Part shown: piece by piece, positions 17,746 through 26,117 of the stretch | Numbering within the stretch: position 1 is the stretch's first letter | How the letters are laid out: each line of letters begins with the position of its first letter | NCBI GenBank assembly: GCA_023953775.1 | Contig: JAMLJD010000006.1 | Span: 1-64,000 of the forward strand | Length of the DNA stretch: 64,000 nt | Direction of reading: 5' to 3' | From: Rhizobiaceae bacterium | GTDB taxonomy: Bacteria; Pseudomonadota; Alphaproteobacteria; Rhizobiales; Rhizobiaceae | Position numbers and translations under genes: made by a program | Notes under the pieces: model-generated | The model's database searches: none | The model's input: only the letters and a program-made list of their open reading frames with translations | Told to the model about the DNA's origin: nothing

Positions 17746-19284
17746 ATGCGTATTGAAAGCCATCTCCGCGAAAGCTGCCGGCACCATGCCGGCAAGACCG
17801 CCATCGTCGACGGCGCGCGGCGGATAAGCTACGCGGAACTCTCCAACGCCTCCGATGGCCTTGCCGCATGGTTTATCGAAAATGGCGTCGGCAGGGGCGA
17901 TCGTGTCGTGGTGTTCGCCGGCAATGGCTTGCAGACCGCGGTCGCCTTCTATGCTGTGTGGAAGGCGGGTGCCGTAGCCTGCCCGGTCAACCCGTCCACA
18001 AGAACAAAGCGCCTCGCCTTCATCATCGCGGATTGCTCGCCGGCGGCCATCGTCGCCGACGCCAGGGGTGCCGTAACAGTTGCGGATGCGCTTGCCGCCA
18101 GCCCGCAAGCGCGCCCGGCAACGGTCCTGACCCGACCGCATCCGGCGCTGCCCGGGGCTGCCGATTTCGCGCAATGCCTGGAGGCTGGGCCGTTCTCCGC
18201 CGGCCCGGCCCTCTGCGATAGCGATCTCGCCACCATCATCTACACTTCCGGCTCGACGGGCGACCCGAAGGGCGTGATGATGGGGCACGACAATATCGAT
18301 GCCGCGACCGCCTCCATCGTCTCCTATCTCGGCAATGGCGAGAACGATGTCATCCTCAACGTGCTGCCGCTCTCCTTCGGATACGGATTGACGCAATTGC
18401 TCACCGGCGTGCGCGTCGGCGCCACGCTGGTGCTGGAGAAATCCTTCGCCTATCCGGCCGCCGTGCTGGAGCGCATGCGCGAAGAGCGCGTCACCGGTTT
18501 TCCGATGGTGCCTTCCATGATCGCCTTGCTGCTGCGCATGGAAGAACTGGATCCGGCGCTGTTTGCCGGCCTGCGTTACATCACCAGCGCGGCCGCCCCC
18601 CTGCCGGTCGCCCATATCCGCGGGCTGCGTGCGCTGCTTCCCGACGTGCAGCTCTACTCCATGTACGGCCAGACCGAATGCGTGCGCGCGACGTGGCTGC
18701 CGCCGGGCGACATCGACCTGCATCCGGCCTCCGCCGGCATCGCCATTCCCGGAACCGCCATCCAGGTCGTCGACGAGGCCGGCATCGAGGTTGCGCCCGG
18801 CACCGTCGGGGAGCTGGTCGTCTCGGGGTCGCACGTCATGCGCGGCTACTGGAACAACGCCGATGCGACGGCGCAAGCCCTGCGTCCCGATCCGCTGACA
18901 GGGGCCCGGCGCCTCCATACCGGCGACCTGTTCTTCGCCGACGCCAACGGCTATGTCACCTTCGTCTCGCGCCGCGACGACATCATCAAGACGGGCGGCT
19001 TCAAGGTGGCCCCGCGCGAGGTGGAATCCGCGCTCTACGATCTGGAGGGCGTGGTCGAGGCGCTGGTCGTCGGCATGCCGGACCCGGTACTGGGCGAGAC
19101 ACTCAAGGCGATGATCGTCACGTCGGCCGATACGCTGACCGCCGAGGATGTCCTGCGTCACTGCGCCGGGATACTGAACGATTTCATGGTGCCGCGGCAG
19201 GTGGAATTCTGCCAGGCACTGCCGAAGACGGTCAGCGGCAAGCTCAGCCGCCGCCTTGCATCGGGCGGAGGTGCTACGCCATGA
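17746..19284 (+). CDS. acyl-adenylating ligase (AMP-dependent synthetase)
   Basis: A 512-residue ANL-superfamily enzyme. Motifs in order: phosphate-binding TIIYTSGSTGDPKGVMMGH, YSMYGQTEC (A5), LHTGDLFFADANGY (A7), SRRDDIIKTGGFKVAPREVE (A8) and PKTVSGKLSRR with the C-terminal catalytic lysine. It probably activates a carboxylic acid and loads it on the adjacent acyl carrier protein; loading on CoA is the alternative. It follows acp by 10 bases and overlaps nadE. Confidence 0.92.
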   Translation: MRIESHLRESCRHHAGKTAIVDGARRISYAELSNASDGLAAWFIENGVGRGDRVVVFAGNGLQTAVAFYAVWKAGAVACPVNPSTRTKRLAFIIADCSPAAIVADARGAVTVADALAASPQARPATVLTRPHPALPGAADFAQCLEAGPFSAGPALCDSDLATIIYTSGSTGDPKGVMMGHDNIDAATASIVSYLGNGENDVILNVLPLSFGYGLTQLLTGVRVGATLVLEKSFAYPAAVLERMREERVTGFPMVPSMIALLLRMEELDPALFAGLRYITSAAAPLPVAHIRGLRALLPDVQLYSMYGQTECVRATWLPPGDIDLHPASAGIAIPGTAIQVVDEAGIEVAPGTVGELVVSGSHVMRGYWNNADATAQALRPDPLTGARRLHTGDLFFADANGYVTFVSRRDDIIKTGGFKVAPREVESALYDLEGVVEALVVGMPDPVLGETLKAMIVTSADTLTAEDVLRHCAGILNDFMVPRQVEFCQALPKTVSGKLSRRLASGGGATP

Positions 19285-20276
19285 ACGCGACGAGCGCACA
19301 GGCTTCGGCTTTCACCCTTGCGGCCCTTTCCATCGATGCTGAGGTCGAGACCGCCCGCATCGCCGCGCGCATGCGCGACATCCTGCGCGGTGACCTGCGC
19401 AAGCGCGGTTTCGTCATCGGCATTTCCGGCGGCATCGATTCCGCCGTCTGCGCCGCCCTGGCCGTGCGCGCCGTCGGCCCTGAACGCGTCTTCGGTCTGT
19501 TGATGCCGGAACATGATTCCGACCCGGAAAGCAGCCGTCTCGGCGAGGCCGTGGCACAGGCTTTCGGCATCGAACATGCGGTCGAGGATATCGGCCCGGC
19601 GCTGGATGCGATGGGTTGTTATCGCCGCCGCGACGACGCCATCCGCCAGGTCATGCCGGACTATGGCGCGGGCTGGTCGAGCAAGATCGTCTTCGACAAT
19701 GCGCTGACGGCGGGCGGTTACAACATCTCGTCGCTGGTGGTGCGCGCCCCCGATGGCGCCATGCGCAAGCTGCGCCTGCCGGCCGACGCCCATCTCGGCA
19801 TCGTCGCCGCCACCAACATGAAGCAGCGCACGCGCAAGCAGCTCGAATATTACCATGCCGACCGGCTGAATTTCGCTGTGATCGGCACGCCCAACCGGCT
19901 GGAATACGACCAGGGTTTCTTCGTCAAGAACGGCGACGGCGCCGCCGACATCAAGCCGATCGCCCATCTCTACAAGTCGCAGGTCTACGAACTGGCCGCG
20001 CATCTCGGCGTGCCCGAAGAAATACGTAAGCGCCCGCCGACCACCGACACCTACTCGCTGCCGCAGACGCAGGAAGAGTTCTATTTCGCGCTACCCTACG
20101 CCAAGATGGACGCCTGCCTCTACGCCCTCGACAACGGCGTTCCCGCCACCGCGGTCGGCGCCGCCATCGGTCTCACCGAAGCGCAGGTCGAGGCCGTGTG
20201 GAGCGATATCGCGGCAAAGCGCAAGGCCGCCCGTTATCTTCACATGCCGCCGGTGCTTGCAGGCCAAGCCGATTGA
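19281..20276 (+). CDS. nadE: NAD+ synthase family protein (ammonia-dependent type)
   Basis: A 331-residue NadE-like protein without the N-terminal glutaminase domain. The ATP-pyrophosphatase loop is GISGGIDSAVCAALAVRAVG (residues 47-66), and GTPNRLEYDQGFFVKNGDGA and DIKPIAHLYKSQVYELA are typical of the synthase. It starts inside the stop of the ligase gene (ATGA), so it belongs to the operon. A housekeeping NadE in this position would be odd; a second, pathway-specific amide-forming enzyme fed by AsnB-derived ammonia is a possible reading. Confidence 0.88.
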   Translation: MNATSAQASAFTLAALSIDAEVETARIAARMRDILRGDLRKRGFVIGISGGIDSAVCAALAVRAVGPERVFGLLMPEHDSDPESSRLGEAVAQAFGIEHAVEDIGPALDAMGCYRRRDDAIRQVMPDYGAGWSSKIVFDNALTAGGYNISSLVVRAPDGAMRKLRLPADAHLGIVAATNMKQRTRKQLEYYHADRLNFAVIGTPNRLEYDQGFFVKNGDGAADIKPIAHLYKSQVYELAAHLGVPEEIRKRPPTTDTYSLPQTQEEFYFALPYAKMDACLYALDNGVPATAVGAAIGLTEAQVEAVWSDIAAKRKAARYLHMPPVLAGQAD

Positions 20277-20756
20277 CCGAGGCTTATTGCGTTCTCGTTG
20301 CAGCGTCTGGCAGCTGTCGAGTGAACGGCGGCAATTACGTGTAGATACAAAAGTACTCATTTGACGAGGTGAGAAGCCCAACTGAGCTGCCAGTCCGGTA
20401 TGCCCGGGCTTACCCGTTGGCGCTTGACATTAGTGTCGGCCGACCCTGCGTCGAGCGAAGATGAGTAAGAGGTCTCAAGAGACATACTCGACAATGACCT
20501 TTTAGTGCGGCCTTTCTTGCCGTAATCGACCGAAATGACGTCGAAAGCCCAGTGGCGGATAATCGCCAAACTCTGCCGTAACCGGACCGACCGCATACGG
20601 CCCCAAACCGGACATGGAGCGAAACAGCAGAAACGGCGGCTTTGCCCCGTTTCAATCATGAGCCGTCGACAGTATTTCCCCGTCTTGCGTTCAAACGTCG
20701 GCTGGATTATCGGAACCCCGACCAAGAACTCCTCCCAACCATGACAGGATATTTTC
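20277..20756. other. 480-base leader region ahead of mucR
   Basis: No convincing gene on either strand. MucR/Ros regulators commonly have long regulated leaders and repress their own promoter; AT-rich patches near 20340-20360 and 20690-20700 are candidate target sites, but none is a clear match. Confidence 0.35.
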
Positions 20757-21206
20757 ATGCCCGACCTGATCGACGGCGAACAGCTTACCTCGCTGACGGC
20801 CGATATTGTCTCCGCCTATGTTGCGAACAACCCGGTGCCTGCGGGTGATCTTCCGAACCTGATCGGCGATATCCATCGGTCCTTGACCGGGTTGGTATCC
20901 GGGGAGCAAGAGACCGAAGCGGCACCACAGACGCCGGCCGTGCCGATCAAGAAGTCGGTGCACAATGACTACATCGTGTGCCTGGAGGACGGAAAGAAGT
21001 ACAAGTCGCTGAAGCGCCATCTGGGCGTGCATTACGGCCTCACCCCGGACGAGTACCGCGAGAAGTGGAATCTGCCGGCGAGCTACCCGATGGTCGCGCC
21101 GAGCTATGCGGCGGCCCGGTCGGAACTGGCGAAGTCGATGGGTCTTGGCCGCAAGAAGAGCGAAACGAAGCCAGCGAAGCGCGCTGCCAGAAAGACGAGC
21201 GCCTGA
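20757..21206 (+). CDS. mucR: MucR/Ros family transcriptional regulator
   Basis: A 149-residue Ros/MucR protein. The N-terminal oligomerisation part (LTADIVSAYVANNPVPAGDL) is typical. The zinc-finger-like DNA-binding part reads YIVCLEDGKKYKSLKRHLGV then HYGLTPDEYREKWNLP. The second zinc-ligand cysteine of Ros is replaced by Asp (CLED), as in several rhizobial MucR proteins. A basic tail (KPAKRAARKTSA) follows. MucR proteins control exopolysaccharide, motility and silencing of AT-rich DNA; whether it acts on the adjacent asnB operon is unknown. Confidence 0.93.
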   Translation: MPDLIDGEQLTSLTADIVSAYVANNPVPAGDLPNLIGDIHRSLTGLVSGEQETEAAPQTPAVPIKKSVHNDYIVCLEDGKKYKSLKRHLGVHYGLTPDEYREKWNLPASYPMVAPSYAAARSELAKSMGLGRKKSETKPAKRAARKTSA

Positions 21207-21338
21207 GCGCGGTGCTCATTTGCACCAGCGTATGCGACTTGCCGAAACGTCTCCTGCCGATCGCCGAATGGTGCTTGGCCTTCGTTCGCGACATTTGCAC
21301 GAAGTCTGGGATCGTCTCCGGCGAAGAACTGGCGTTGG

Positions 21339-21648
21339 CTATTCCACACGCTCTGATAGCGCTAGATGCTGCTCGATATCCATGTGTGGAGGATGCGCAT
21401 CGATCTCGATGCCGTAGCTCACCAAGTAGCAGATGACGCGATCCCGCCGGTGCTTGAGATAGCTCGCGGACATGCTCGGCGGAGCGGCCTTGTATCCTGC
21501 CTGAGGCAAGACCGGTCAGAATGTCGACGATGCGGTTGTGGTAGATGTCGGCCTGGTCGGGCGACCAGTGCTCGGCGGGTGTACAGCCAGATCCCCGAGA
21601 TCGGCACGCCTTCGGCCTGAGCCGGAATTCGCTACGGCCTGTCGGCAT
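21339..21648 (-). pseudogene. parE: ParE-type toxin, multiply frameshifted
   Basis: Reading through several one-base shifts gives a RelE/ParE-like toxin: EFRLRPKA at the N-terminus, AEHWSPDQADIYHNRIVDIL and GRSAEHV in the middle, and SYLKHRRDRVICYLVSYGIE then MDIEQHL at the C-terminus, ending at the TAG at 21339-21341. At least two indels break the frame, so no functional gyrase-type toxin should be made. It follows the equally damaged parD. Confidence 0.8.
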
Positions 21649-21884
21649 GCCGCCCATGCATGCGTCGGCGATGGCCTTGCCGTCGAAGGGTTCCGCCGCA
21701 TTCCGCTGTCCTCGCCCTCGGCCAGAGCCTTCGCGCAGCGCCTTCAGCCTGACTCCTGTTCCTCGAGCAGCCGCAATCCCGCACGCACCACCTCGCTGGC
21801 ATTGCCGTAAGTACGTGTGCCACCTGGGCGGCGATGAACTGGCTGGAAATGCTCGCCCAGCGCGATCGACGTGTTCTTGCTCAT
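21649..21884 (-). pseudogene. parD: ParD-family antitoxin, frameshifted
   Basis: The start MSKNTSIALGEHF and the helix YGNASEVVRAGLRLLEEQE are characteristic of ParD/CopG-like antitoxins. A shift after GEHF and its return hide an expected FIAAQV segment, and a further indel after the LLEEQES stretch separates the toxin-binding tail (LKALRE, then AEPFDGKA). At least three indels are needed, so this is a decayed gene, not one sequencing slip. Confidence 0.8.
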
Positions 21885-21899
21885 CCGCGCCTCCCTGCT

Positions 21900-21925
21900 G
21901 ATACCAATATCACACTCCTGGTATC
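21900..21925. promoter_or_regulatory. inverted repeat upstream of parD (probable operator)
   Basis: A perfect 7-bp inverted repeat, GATACCA (21900-21906) and TGGTATC (21919-21925), lies 16 bases upstream of the parD start. ParD antitoxins autoregulate through such palindromes, so the operator seems to have outlived the genes. Confidence 0.6.
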
Positions 21926-22198
21926 GGTTCAACGATGCCGTGACCGGCTGATCTCCGCGGGTGCCAGCTGCTCTGCAGGCATTCTCCTCCTTTCGCACGC
22001 TTGGTTTGCTCCGCGCCGGTGGCGGCCTGTCTCATGGCTGTCCTGGCAGGGGCATCGGCCTTGCAAATGGGCATTCGCTGTCTCTTGCGCTCGCCCGCCC
22101 GCTCGCCTTCATGCTCGGGGTGCAAGGCCCTCTCCTGCCTCCGACGCCGTCAGGCCGCGATCGTCGCGGTCCTCGTGTCAGGCGAAAGGAGAACCATC

Positions 22199-23143
22199 AT
22201 GGCCCGCATCACGAAACAGAAGTTCGATGTCCATCAGGAGATCACCAACCGCATCGTCGAAGCCCTGGAGAGCGCAGGCGAGTTCCAGCTTCCCTGGATC
22301 AGGAACAAGGGCGGCTCGATGAAGCGTCCCGTCAACATCGCTTCGGCCAAACCCTATAATGGCGTCAACATCGTCTCGCTCTGGGTGGCGGCACAGGCCT
22401 GCGACTATCCCTCCCATCTGTGGGGCACCTACCGCCAGTGGCAGGAGCGCGGCTGCCAGGTCCGCAAGGGCGAGAAGTCCTCGCTGGTCGTGTTCTACAA
22501 GACCCTCGACTATGAGCAGGTCAATGAGGAGACCGGCGAGAGCGAGACGGCCGAACGGCTGATGGCGCGGGCAAGCTTCGTCTTCAACGCCGCGCAGGTC
22601 GACGGCTTCGAGCTCGAGACAGACCAATCCATCCCCGAAGAACCGGCCTTCGATCCGATCGACCGTGCCGAGGCCTTCGTCAGGACAACCGGCGCGACGA
22701 TCGAGGAGGGTGGCGACCGCGCCTGCTACATCCCCTCAGCCGACATGATCCGCATGCCGGAACGCCGCCGCTTCACCGGCACCGACACCACCACACCTGC
22801 AGAAGGCTTCTACTCGACGCTCTGCCACGAGCTGGTTCACTGGTCGGGTGCAAAGCACCGTCTCGACCGCAACCTCAGCGGCCGCTTCGGCTCCGAGAGC
22901 TACGCCATGGAAGAGCTCATCGCCGAACTCGGCGCCGCCTTCCTCTGTGGCGATCTCGGTATCACGCCCGAACCCCGCACCGATCACGCCTGCTACATCG
23001 CCTCCTGGCTCAAGATCCTCAAACAGGACAAGAAGGCCGTGTTCACCGCCGCGTCAAAGGCCAGTGAGGCGGCGCGGTGGTTGGGGGGACATCGCTTGAG
23101 GCAACTGGTCGTGAACGCTGTTGCCTGTCTGGGTTGGCCTTGA
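22199..23143 (+). CDS. ardC: ArdC-like antirestriction protein
   Basis: A 314-residue protein. The N-terminal ArdC-like single-strand-binding domain begins MARITKQKFDVHQEITNRIV and contains PWIRNKGGSMKRPVN. The C-terminal zincin metallopeptidase domain carries CHELVHWSGAKHR (HExxH) and EELIAELGAAFLCGDLG. AAAGGAG lies well placed before the ATG. ArdC proteins protect incoming plasmid DNA from host nucleases. After KASEAARWLGG the last 20 or so residues look unlike family members, so the C-terminus may be shifted or fused to other DNA. Confidence 0.9.
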   Translation: MARITKQKFDVHQEITNRIVEALESAGEFQLPWIRNKGGSMKRPVNIASAKPYNGVNIVSLWVAAQACDYPSHLWGTYRQWQERGCQVRKGEKSSLVVFYKTLDYEQVNEETGESETAERLMARASFVFNAAQVDGFELETDQSIPEEPAFDPIDRAEAFVRTTGATIEEGGDRACYIPSADMIRMPERRRFTGTDTTTPAEGFYSTLCHELVHWSGAKHRLDRNLSGRFGSESYAMEELIAELGAAFLCGDLGITPEPRTDHACYIASWLKILKQDKKAVFTAASKASEAARWLGGHRLRQLVVNAVACLGWP

Positions 23144-23190
23144 CCTAGGCGAGCACCCAGCGACCGCAACCAACAACAGAGAGTTGATTG

Positions 23191-23586
23191 CTACCGTTGC
23201 GGCCCGCGCCTTGGTGGCACTCCCGCAACCAACCAGAGGATCAAGTGAATCACAAATATTGTCAACGAGACCGTCACGATCATTTCCAATGCTTTGTCGA
23301 ATGGTCCCCGCCAACGCAGCCCCAAGACGAACACAACGATCAAGGTGACGGGCACCCAACCAGCGAGGGCGAAATGACGTCTCCAGCGTGTTTCGACCGT
23401 CAGGGCGTACAGTCCCCACATCGGCGTCACGACCGCCCCCGCCATTACGATCCAAACTGAAGGCAACATCTCCAACGTCGCCTTATCCCATGTCGTGCCA
23501 TGGCTTAATCCCATAAACAACGGGAAGACGGTTCCGCCGACCACGGTTGCAAGAATGAACGCAAATAGTACTCGAACTCGATGCAT
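23191..23586 (-). CDS. small membrane protein, 131 aa
   Basis: Three or four hydrophobic helices can be seen (VLFAFILATVVGGTVFPLF; SVWIVMAGAVVTPMWGLYAL; LAGWVPVTLIVVFVLGL; VTVSLTIFVIHLILWLV). Not recognised. It lies on the opposite strand to ardC, downstream of the oxidase operon, with no strong ribosome site. Coding is supported mainly by the regular membrane pattern. Confidence 0.5.
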   Translation of the reverse strand: MHRVRVLFAFILATVVGGTVFPLFMGLSHGTTWDKATLEMLPSVWIVMAGAVVTPMWGLYALTVETRWRRHFALAGWVPVTLIVVFVLGLRWRGPFDKALEMIVTVSLTIFVIHLILWLVAGVPPRRGPQR

Positions 23587-23715
23587 GTGATTTGATTAAC
23601 TCGTTCGCCACGACGAATGAGTGGCTATTGAATTCAATCTTCGTCAGATCTCGGTATATCTACCTCATCGACCGCGTGCGTCAATTTGGTCGATTATTAC
23701 ACAAAACCACATTTC

Positions 23716-23928
23716 TCAAACGATGGTTGGAACAATTGCAACAAGTGCTACTATCATCGCAATTGTGCTCGCAATTATCACCAATACGCCGGAACCGAAG
23801 GCCAGCGCTGCAACCCAATCAAACCTCCTGTCGGAATGGTCCTGCATCATTCGCTCCATGCCATCGACGAGCCGAGCTGACGGCGGTGCTCCCAGGTCTG
23901 GCAGTCGCAGCTCGCCAACAGCAAACAT
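23716..23928 (-). CDS. small single-pass membrane protein, 70 aa
   Basis: A polar N-terminal half is followed by one long hydrophobic helix (WVAALAFGSGVLVIIASTIA onward to the C-terminus). AAAGGG lies five bases before the ATG. It is downstream of the DUF2189 gene on the same strand and might be the tail of the oxidase operon. Function unknown. Confidence 0.45.
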   Translation of the reverse strand: MFAVGELRLPDLGAPPSARLVDGMERMMQDHSDRRFDWVAALAFGSGVLVIIASTIAMIVALVAIVPTIV

Positions 23929-24049
23929 AGCACCCTTTCGAATAGGCCATCCAAGCTCTTCACCTGTCTGCTCCTTGCCGGCGGCGGGAGCGCGAGAAGA
24001 CCAACCAATTCGCTTCCTGACGCGACTGAGACGCGCAACAACTCACCGT

Positions 24050-24868
24050 TCATTCCTCCGGGCGCGCCATCGCCTTATAGGCGTGCCATGTGGCGTGGCC
24101 GAGCAGCGGGAAGATGAGGATCATGCCAACCAGTCCCGTCGCCACGCAGACAGCGAATAGCACCAGCACCATGGCGCCCCACCCGATCATCGTCGGCAGG
24201 TTGTTCCAGACCAGCTTCATGCTCGTCGCCATGGCGGTCAGCGCATCGATACGGCGGTCGAGCAACATAGGTACCGCGAAGACGCTGACCGAGAAGGCGA
24301 AGGCGGCGAACAAGCCGCCGATGGCCGTACCGATCACAAGCATCGCCCAGCCGGAAGCTGTGCCAAGCAGAATGCCGACGACATGACCGAGGCCCGGAAA
24401 GGCGGTCACCCCGAAGAACAGCGACCAGAGCAGGACTGCGGCGCGCGTCCACAGGAGCATCAACAGGCTGAGCAGGAGCCCGGTGAAGAACACCTGCGCG
24501 CCCGCCCTTGGCCTGACGCGCACCATCGATCCGAGCGTGATCGACCTGCCTTCCCCAATCGCCCGGCTCTTCTCGTACAGTCCGATGGCAAGAAAGGGCG
24601 CGACAATCAAGAATCCGGCCAGCGCCGGAAACAGGATGTAGTCGCGGCCGAATCCGACGAGGGTCCAGACGAAAGCGAACGATAACAGGAACACACCGAC
24701 GCCGTATGCCAGGCTCGATGATGGTCCGTTCCAAAAATCTTGCCACCCGGCAGCAAGCCAGCGTCGTCCTTCGAGCATCGGCAGATTGCGCTGAAGGGCC
24801 GGGTCACGGGTCTCGCCGATCCCAGACGTTTCGCTGAGCAACCAGTATCCCTCGTCGGCTTCGCCCAT
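24050..24868 (-). CDS. DUF2189 family membrane protein
   Basis: A 272-residue protein with about six membrane helices, beginning MGEADEGYWLLSETSGIGET; the core motifs (GWQDFWNGPSSSLAYGVGVF; LAIGLYEKSRAIGEGRSIT) fit the DUF2189 family. GGGAG precedes the ATG at 24868, so the longer upstream extension is rejected. Members often sit beside cbb3 oxidase or other respiratory genes, as here; the function is unknown. Confidence 0.85.
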   Translation of the reverse strand: MGEADEGYWLLSETSGIGETRDPALQRNLPMLEGRRWLAAGWQDFWNGPSSSLAYGVGVFLLSFAFVWTLVGFGRDYILFPALAGFLIVAPFLAIGLYEKSRAIGEGRSITLGSMVRVRPRAGAQVFFTGLLLSLLMLLWTRAAVLLWSLFFGVTAFPGLGHVVGILLGTASGWAMLVIGTAIGGLFAAFAFSVSVFAVPMLLDRRIDALTAMATSMKLVWNNLPTMIGWGAMVLVLFAVCVATGLVGMILIFPLLGHATWHAYKAMARPEE

Positions 24869-24879
24869 GGTTTTCTCCC

Positions 24880-25068
24880 TCAGCAGGCCGACTTTGCGGC
24901 GCGGTAGCCGCCCTCGCCGTCGGCGGACTTCAGATGTTCGACGCATTCGGGCTGCGACTGGAACGCGACGTAGACGAGATGCGCGTTTGCCCCGGCGAAG
25001 ATGAGCAAGATTGCCGGGACCAGGATCCAGGTCAGCCATCCACCGGGAACACGCGCGCGTCCTGTCAT
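24880..25068 (-). CDS. 62-residue membrane protein of the cbb3 operon
   Basis: One membrane helix (GWLTWILVPAILLIFAGANA) is followed by a periplasmic-type tail with two cysteines (QPECVEHLK and AAKSAC). Its ATG overlaps the ccoP stop (ATGA), showing co-translation. It is not CcoS or CcoH, whose motifs are absent. Small proteins of this kind occur after ccoP in other alphaproteobacteria as far as I recall; function unknown. Confidence 0.75.
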   Translation of the reverse strand: MTGRARVPGGWLTWILVPAILLIFAGANAHLVYVAFQSQPECVEHLKSADGEGGYRAAKSAC

Positions 25069-25946
25069 GGTTGCTCCGTCCCAAGGTCGTGGACATAAAC
25101 AGCCAGCGTCCGCATTTCCGCAGTCGTCAGGCGCTCGTCCCACGTCGGCATGTGCCCCTGACGGCCGCCATGCACGGAAGCGATGATGGTGTCGAGATCG
25201 CCGCCATAGACCCAGTACGGATCGCTGAGATTCGGCGCGCCGATCTCCTTATCTCCTTGCGCGTTCTCGCCGTGGCATGCAGCGCAAGTCGTCACGAACA
25301 CCTCACGGCCCGCATTGATGCGGTCAAGGTTCTCTGGTGTCGAATAGTCAGGATGTGTCAGGGAGTACACATAGGCGGCAACGCTGCGAACCTGTTCGCG
25401 ATCGAGCATCTCGTCACGGCCGAAGGCCGGCATCTGAGAGACCCGGCTCTCGGGATGCGCGGTGTTGATGCCGACACGCATCGTCTGCTCGATGAGTTCG
25501 GGACCGCCGCCCCACAACCAGTCATCGTCTGTGAGGTCGGGGTAGTTGGCGCGGCCCCTGCCGTCGCGGCCGTGGCACGCAGCGCAGTTGTCACCGAACA
25601 GCTGCCGCCCTGTGTCGCGCACGGTCCGCATCAACGCCTCGTCGGCGAGGATCGTGTCATAGGGCTCGTTCTCCAGCCGTGTCGTCCAGCCAGAGCGCTG
25701 CTGCTGGCCGTCGATGACCCGGGCTTCGACCGTCGTCTGCTGGTCTATACCCAGAAGCCCCTTCGTATAGGTCACGCCAAGCGGCCAGGCAGGCACCATA
25801 AACCACCAGAAGATCGCCCAGACGTGGGTGACGATCAGGAACATCAGCACCCCGCGCGGGATCGGCGTATCCAGTTCCTTGATGCCGTTCCATTCGTGGC
25901 CCGTCGTGTCGCGCCCGGTGACGGGGTCGCGTTCTACGTCCGCCAT
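25065..25946 (-). CDS. ccoP: cbb3-type cytochrome c oxidase subunit III (dihaem)
   Basis: A 293-residue CcoP/FixP. An N-terminal membrane helix (PRGVLMFLIVTHVWAIFWWF) is followed by two cytochrome c domains, each with CAACHG (Cys-x-x-Cys-His) and methionine-ligand regions (SQMPAFG; GHMPTW). It passes electrons from CcoO-bound carriers to the haem-copper centre. It overlaps ccoQ upstream by 13 bases. Confidence 0.96.
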   Translation of the reverse strand: MADVERDPVTGRDTTGHEWNGIKELDTPIPRGVLMFLIVTHVWAIFWWFMVPAWPLGVTYTKGLLGIDQQTTVEARVIDGQQQRSGWTTRLENEPYDTILADEALMRTVRDTGRQLFGDNCAACHGRDGRGRANYPDLTDDDWLWGGGPELIEQTMRVGINTAHPESRVSQMPAFGRDEMLDREQVRSVAAYVYSLTHPDYSTPENLDRINAGREVFVTTCAACHGENAQGDKEIGAPNLSDPYWVYGGDLDTIIASVHGGRQGHMPTWDERLTTAEMRTLAVYVHDLGTEQP

Positions 25947-26107
25947 GGCGTGTCGTCCCGTTCGAGGATGCTGTGCTTGGCCCGGTCGAACCGCTTCCTA
26001 TTCCTCGGCAAGAAGGCGTAAACGCAGACGCAGAGGAAGAAGGCCATCATGTAGAACAAGCCCCAGCTCTTGGAGAAGGCGACCAATGTTTCGTGACTGA
26101 AGTCCAT
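25934..26107 (-). CDS. ccoQ: cbb3-type oxidase subunit CcoQ
   Basis: A 57-residue single-helix protein: MDFSHETLVAFSKSWGLFYM begins it, followed by the hydrophobic stretch and the basic LPRNRKRFDRAKHSIL tail common to FixQ proteins. It stabilises the oxidase complex. The position between ccoO and ccoP is canonical. Confidence 0.93.
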   Translation of the reverse strand: MDFSHETLVAFSKSWGLFYMMAFFLCVCVYAFLPRNRKRFDRAKHSILERDDTPWRT

Positions 26108-26117
26108 ATCTGCCTTC

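Noticed and set aside
17710-19299. Long open frame opposite the adenylating ligase
   Set aside because: No motifs, no ribosome site, and the sense strand is a clear ligase.
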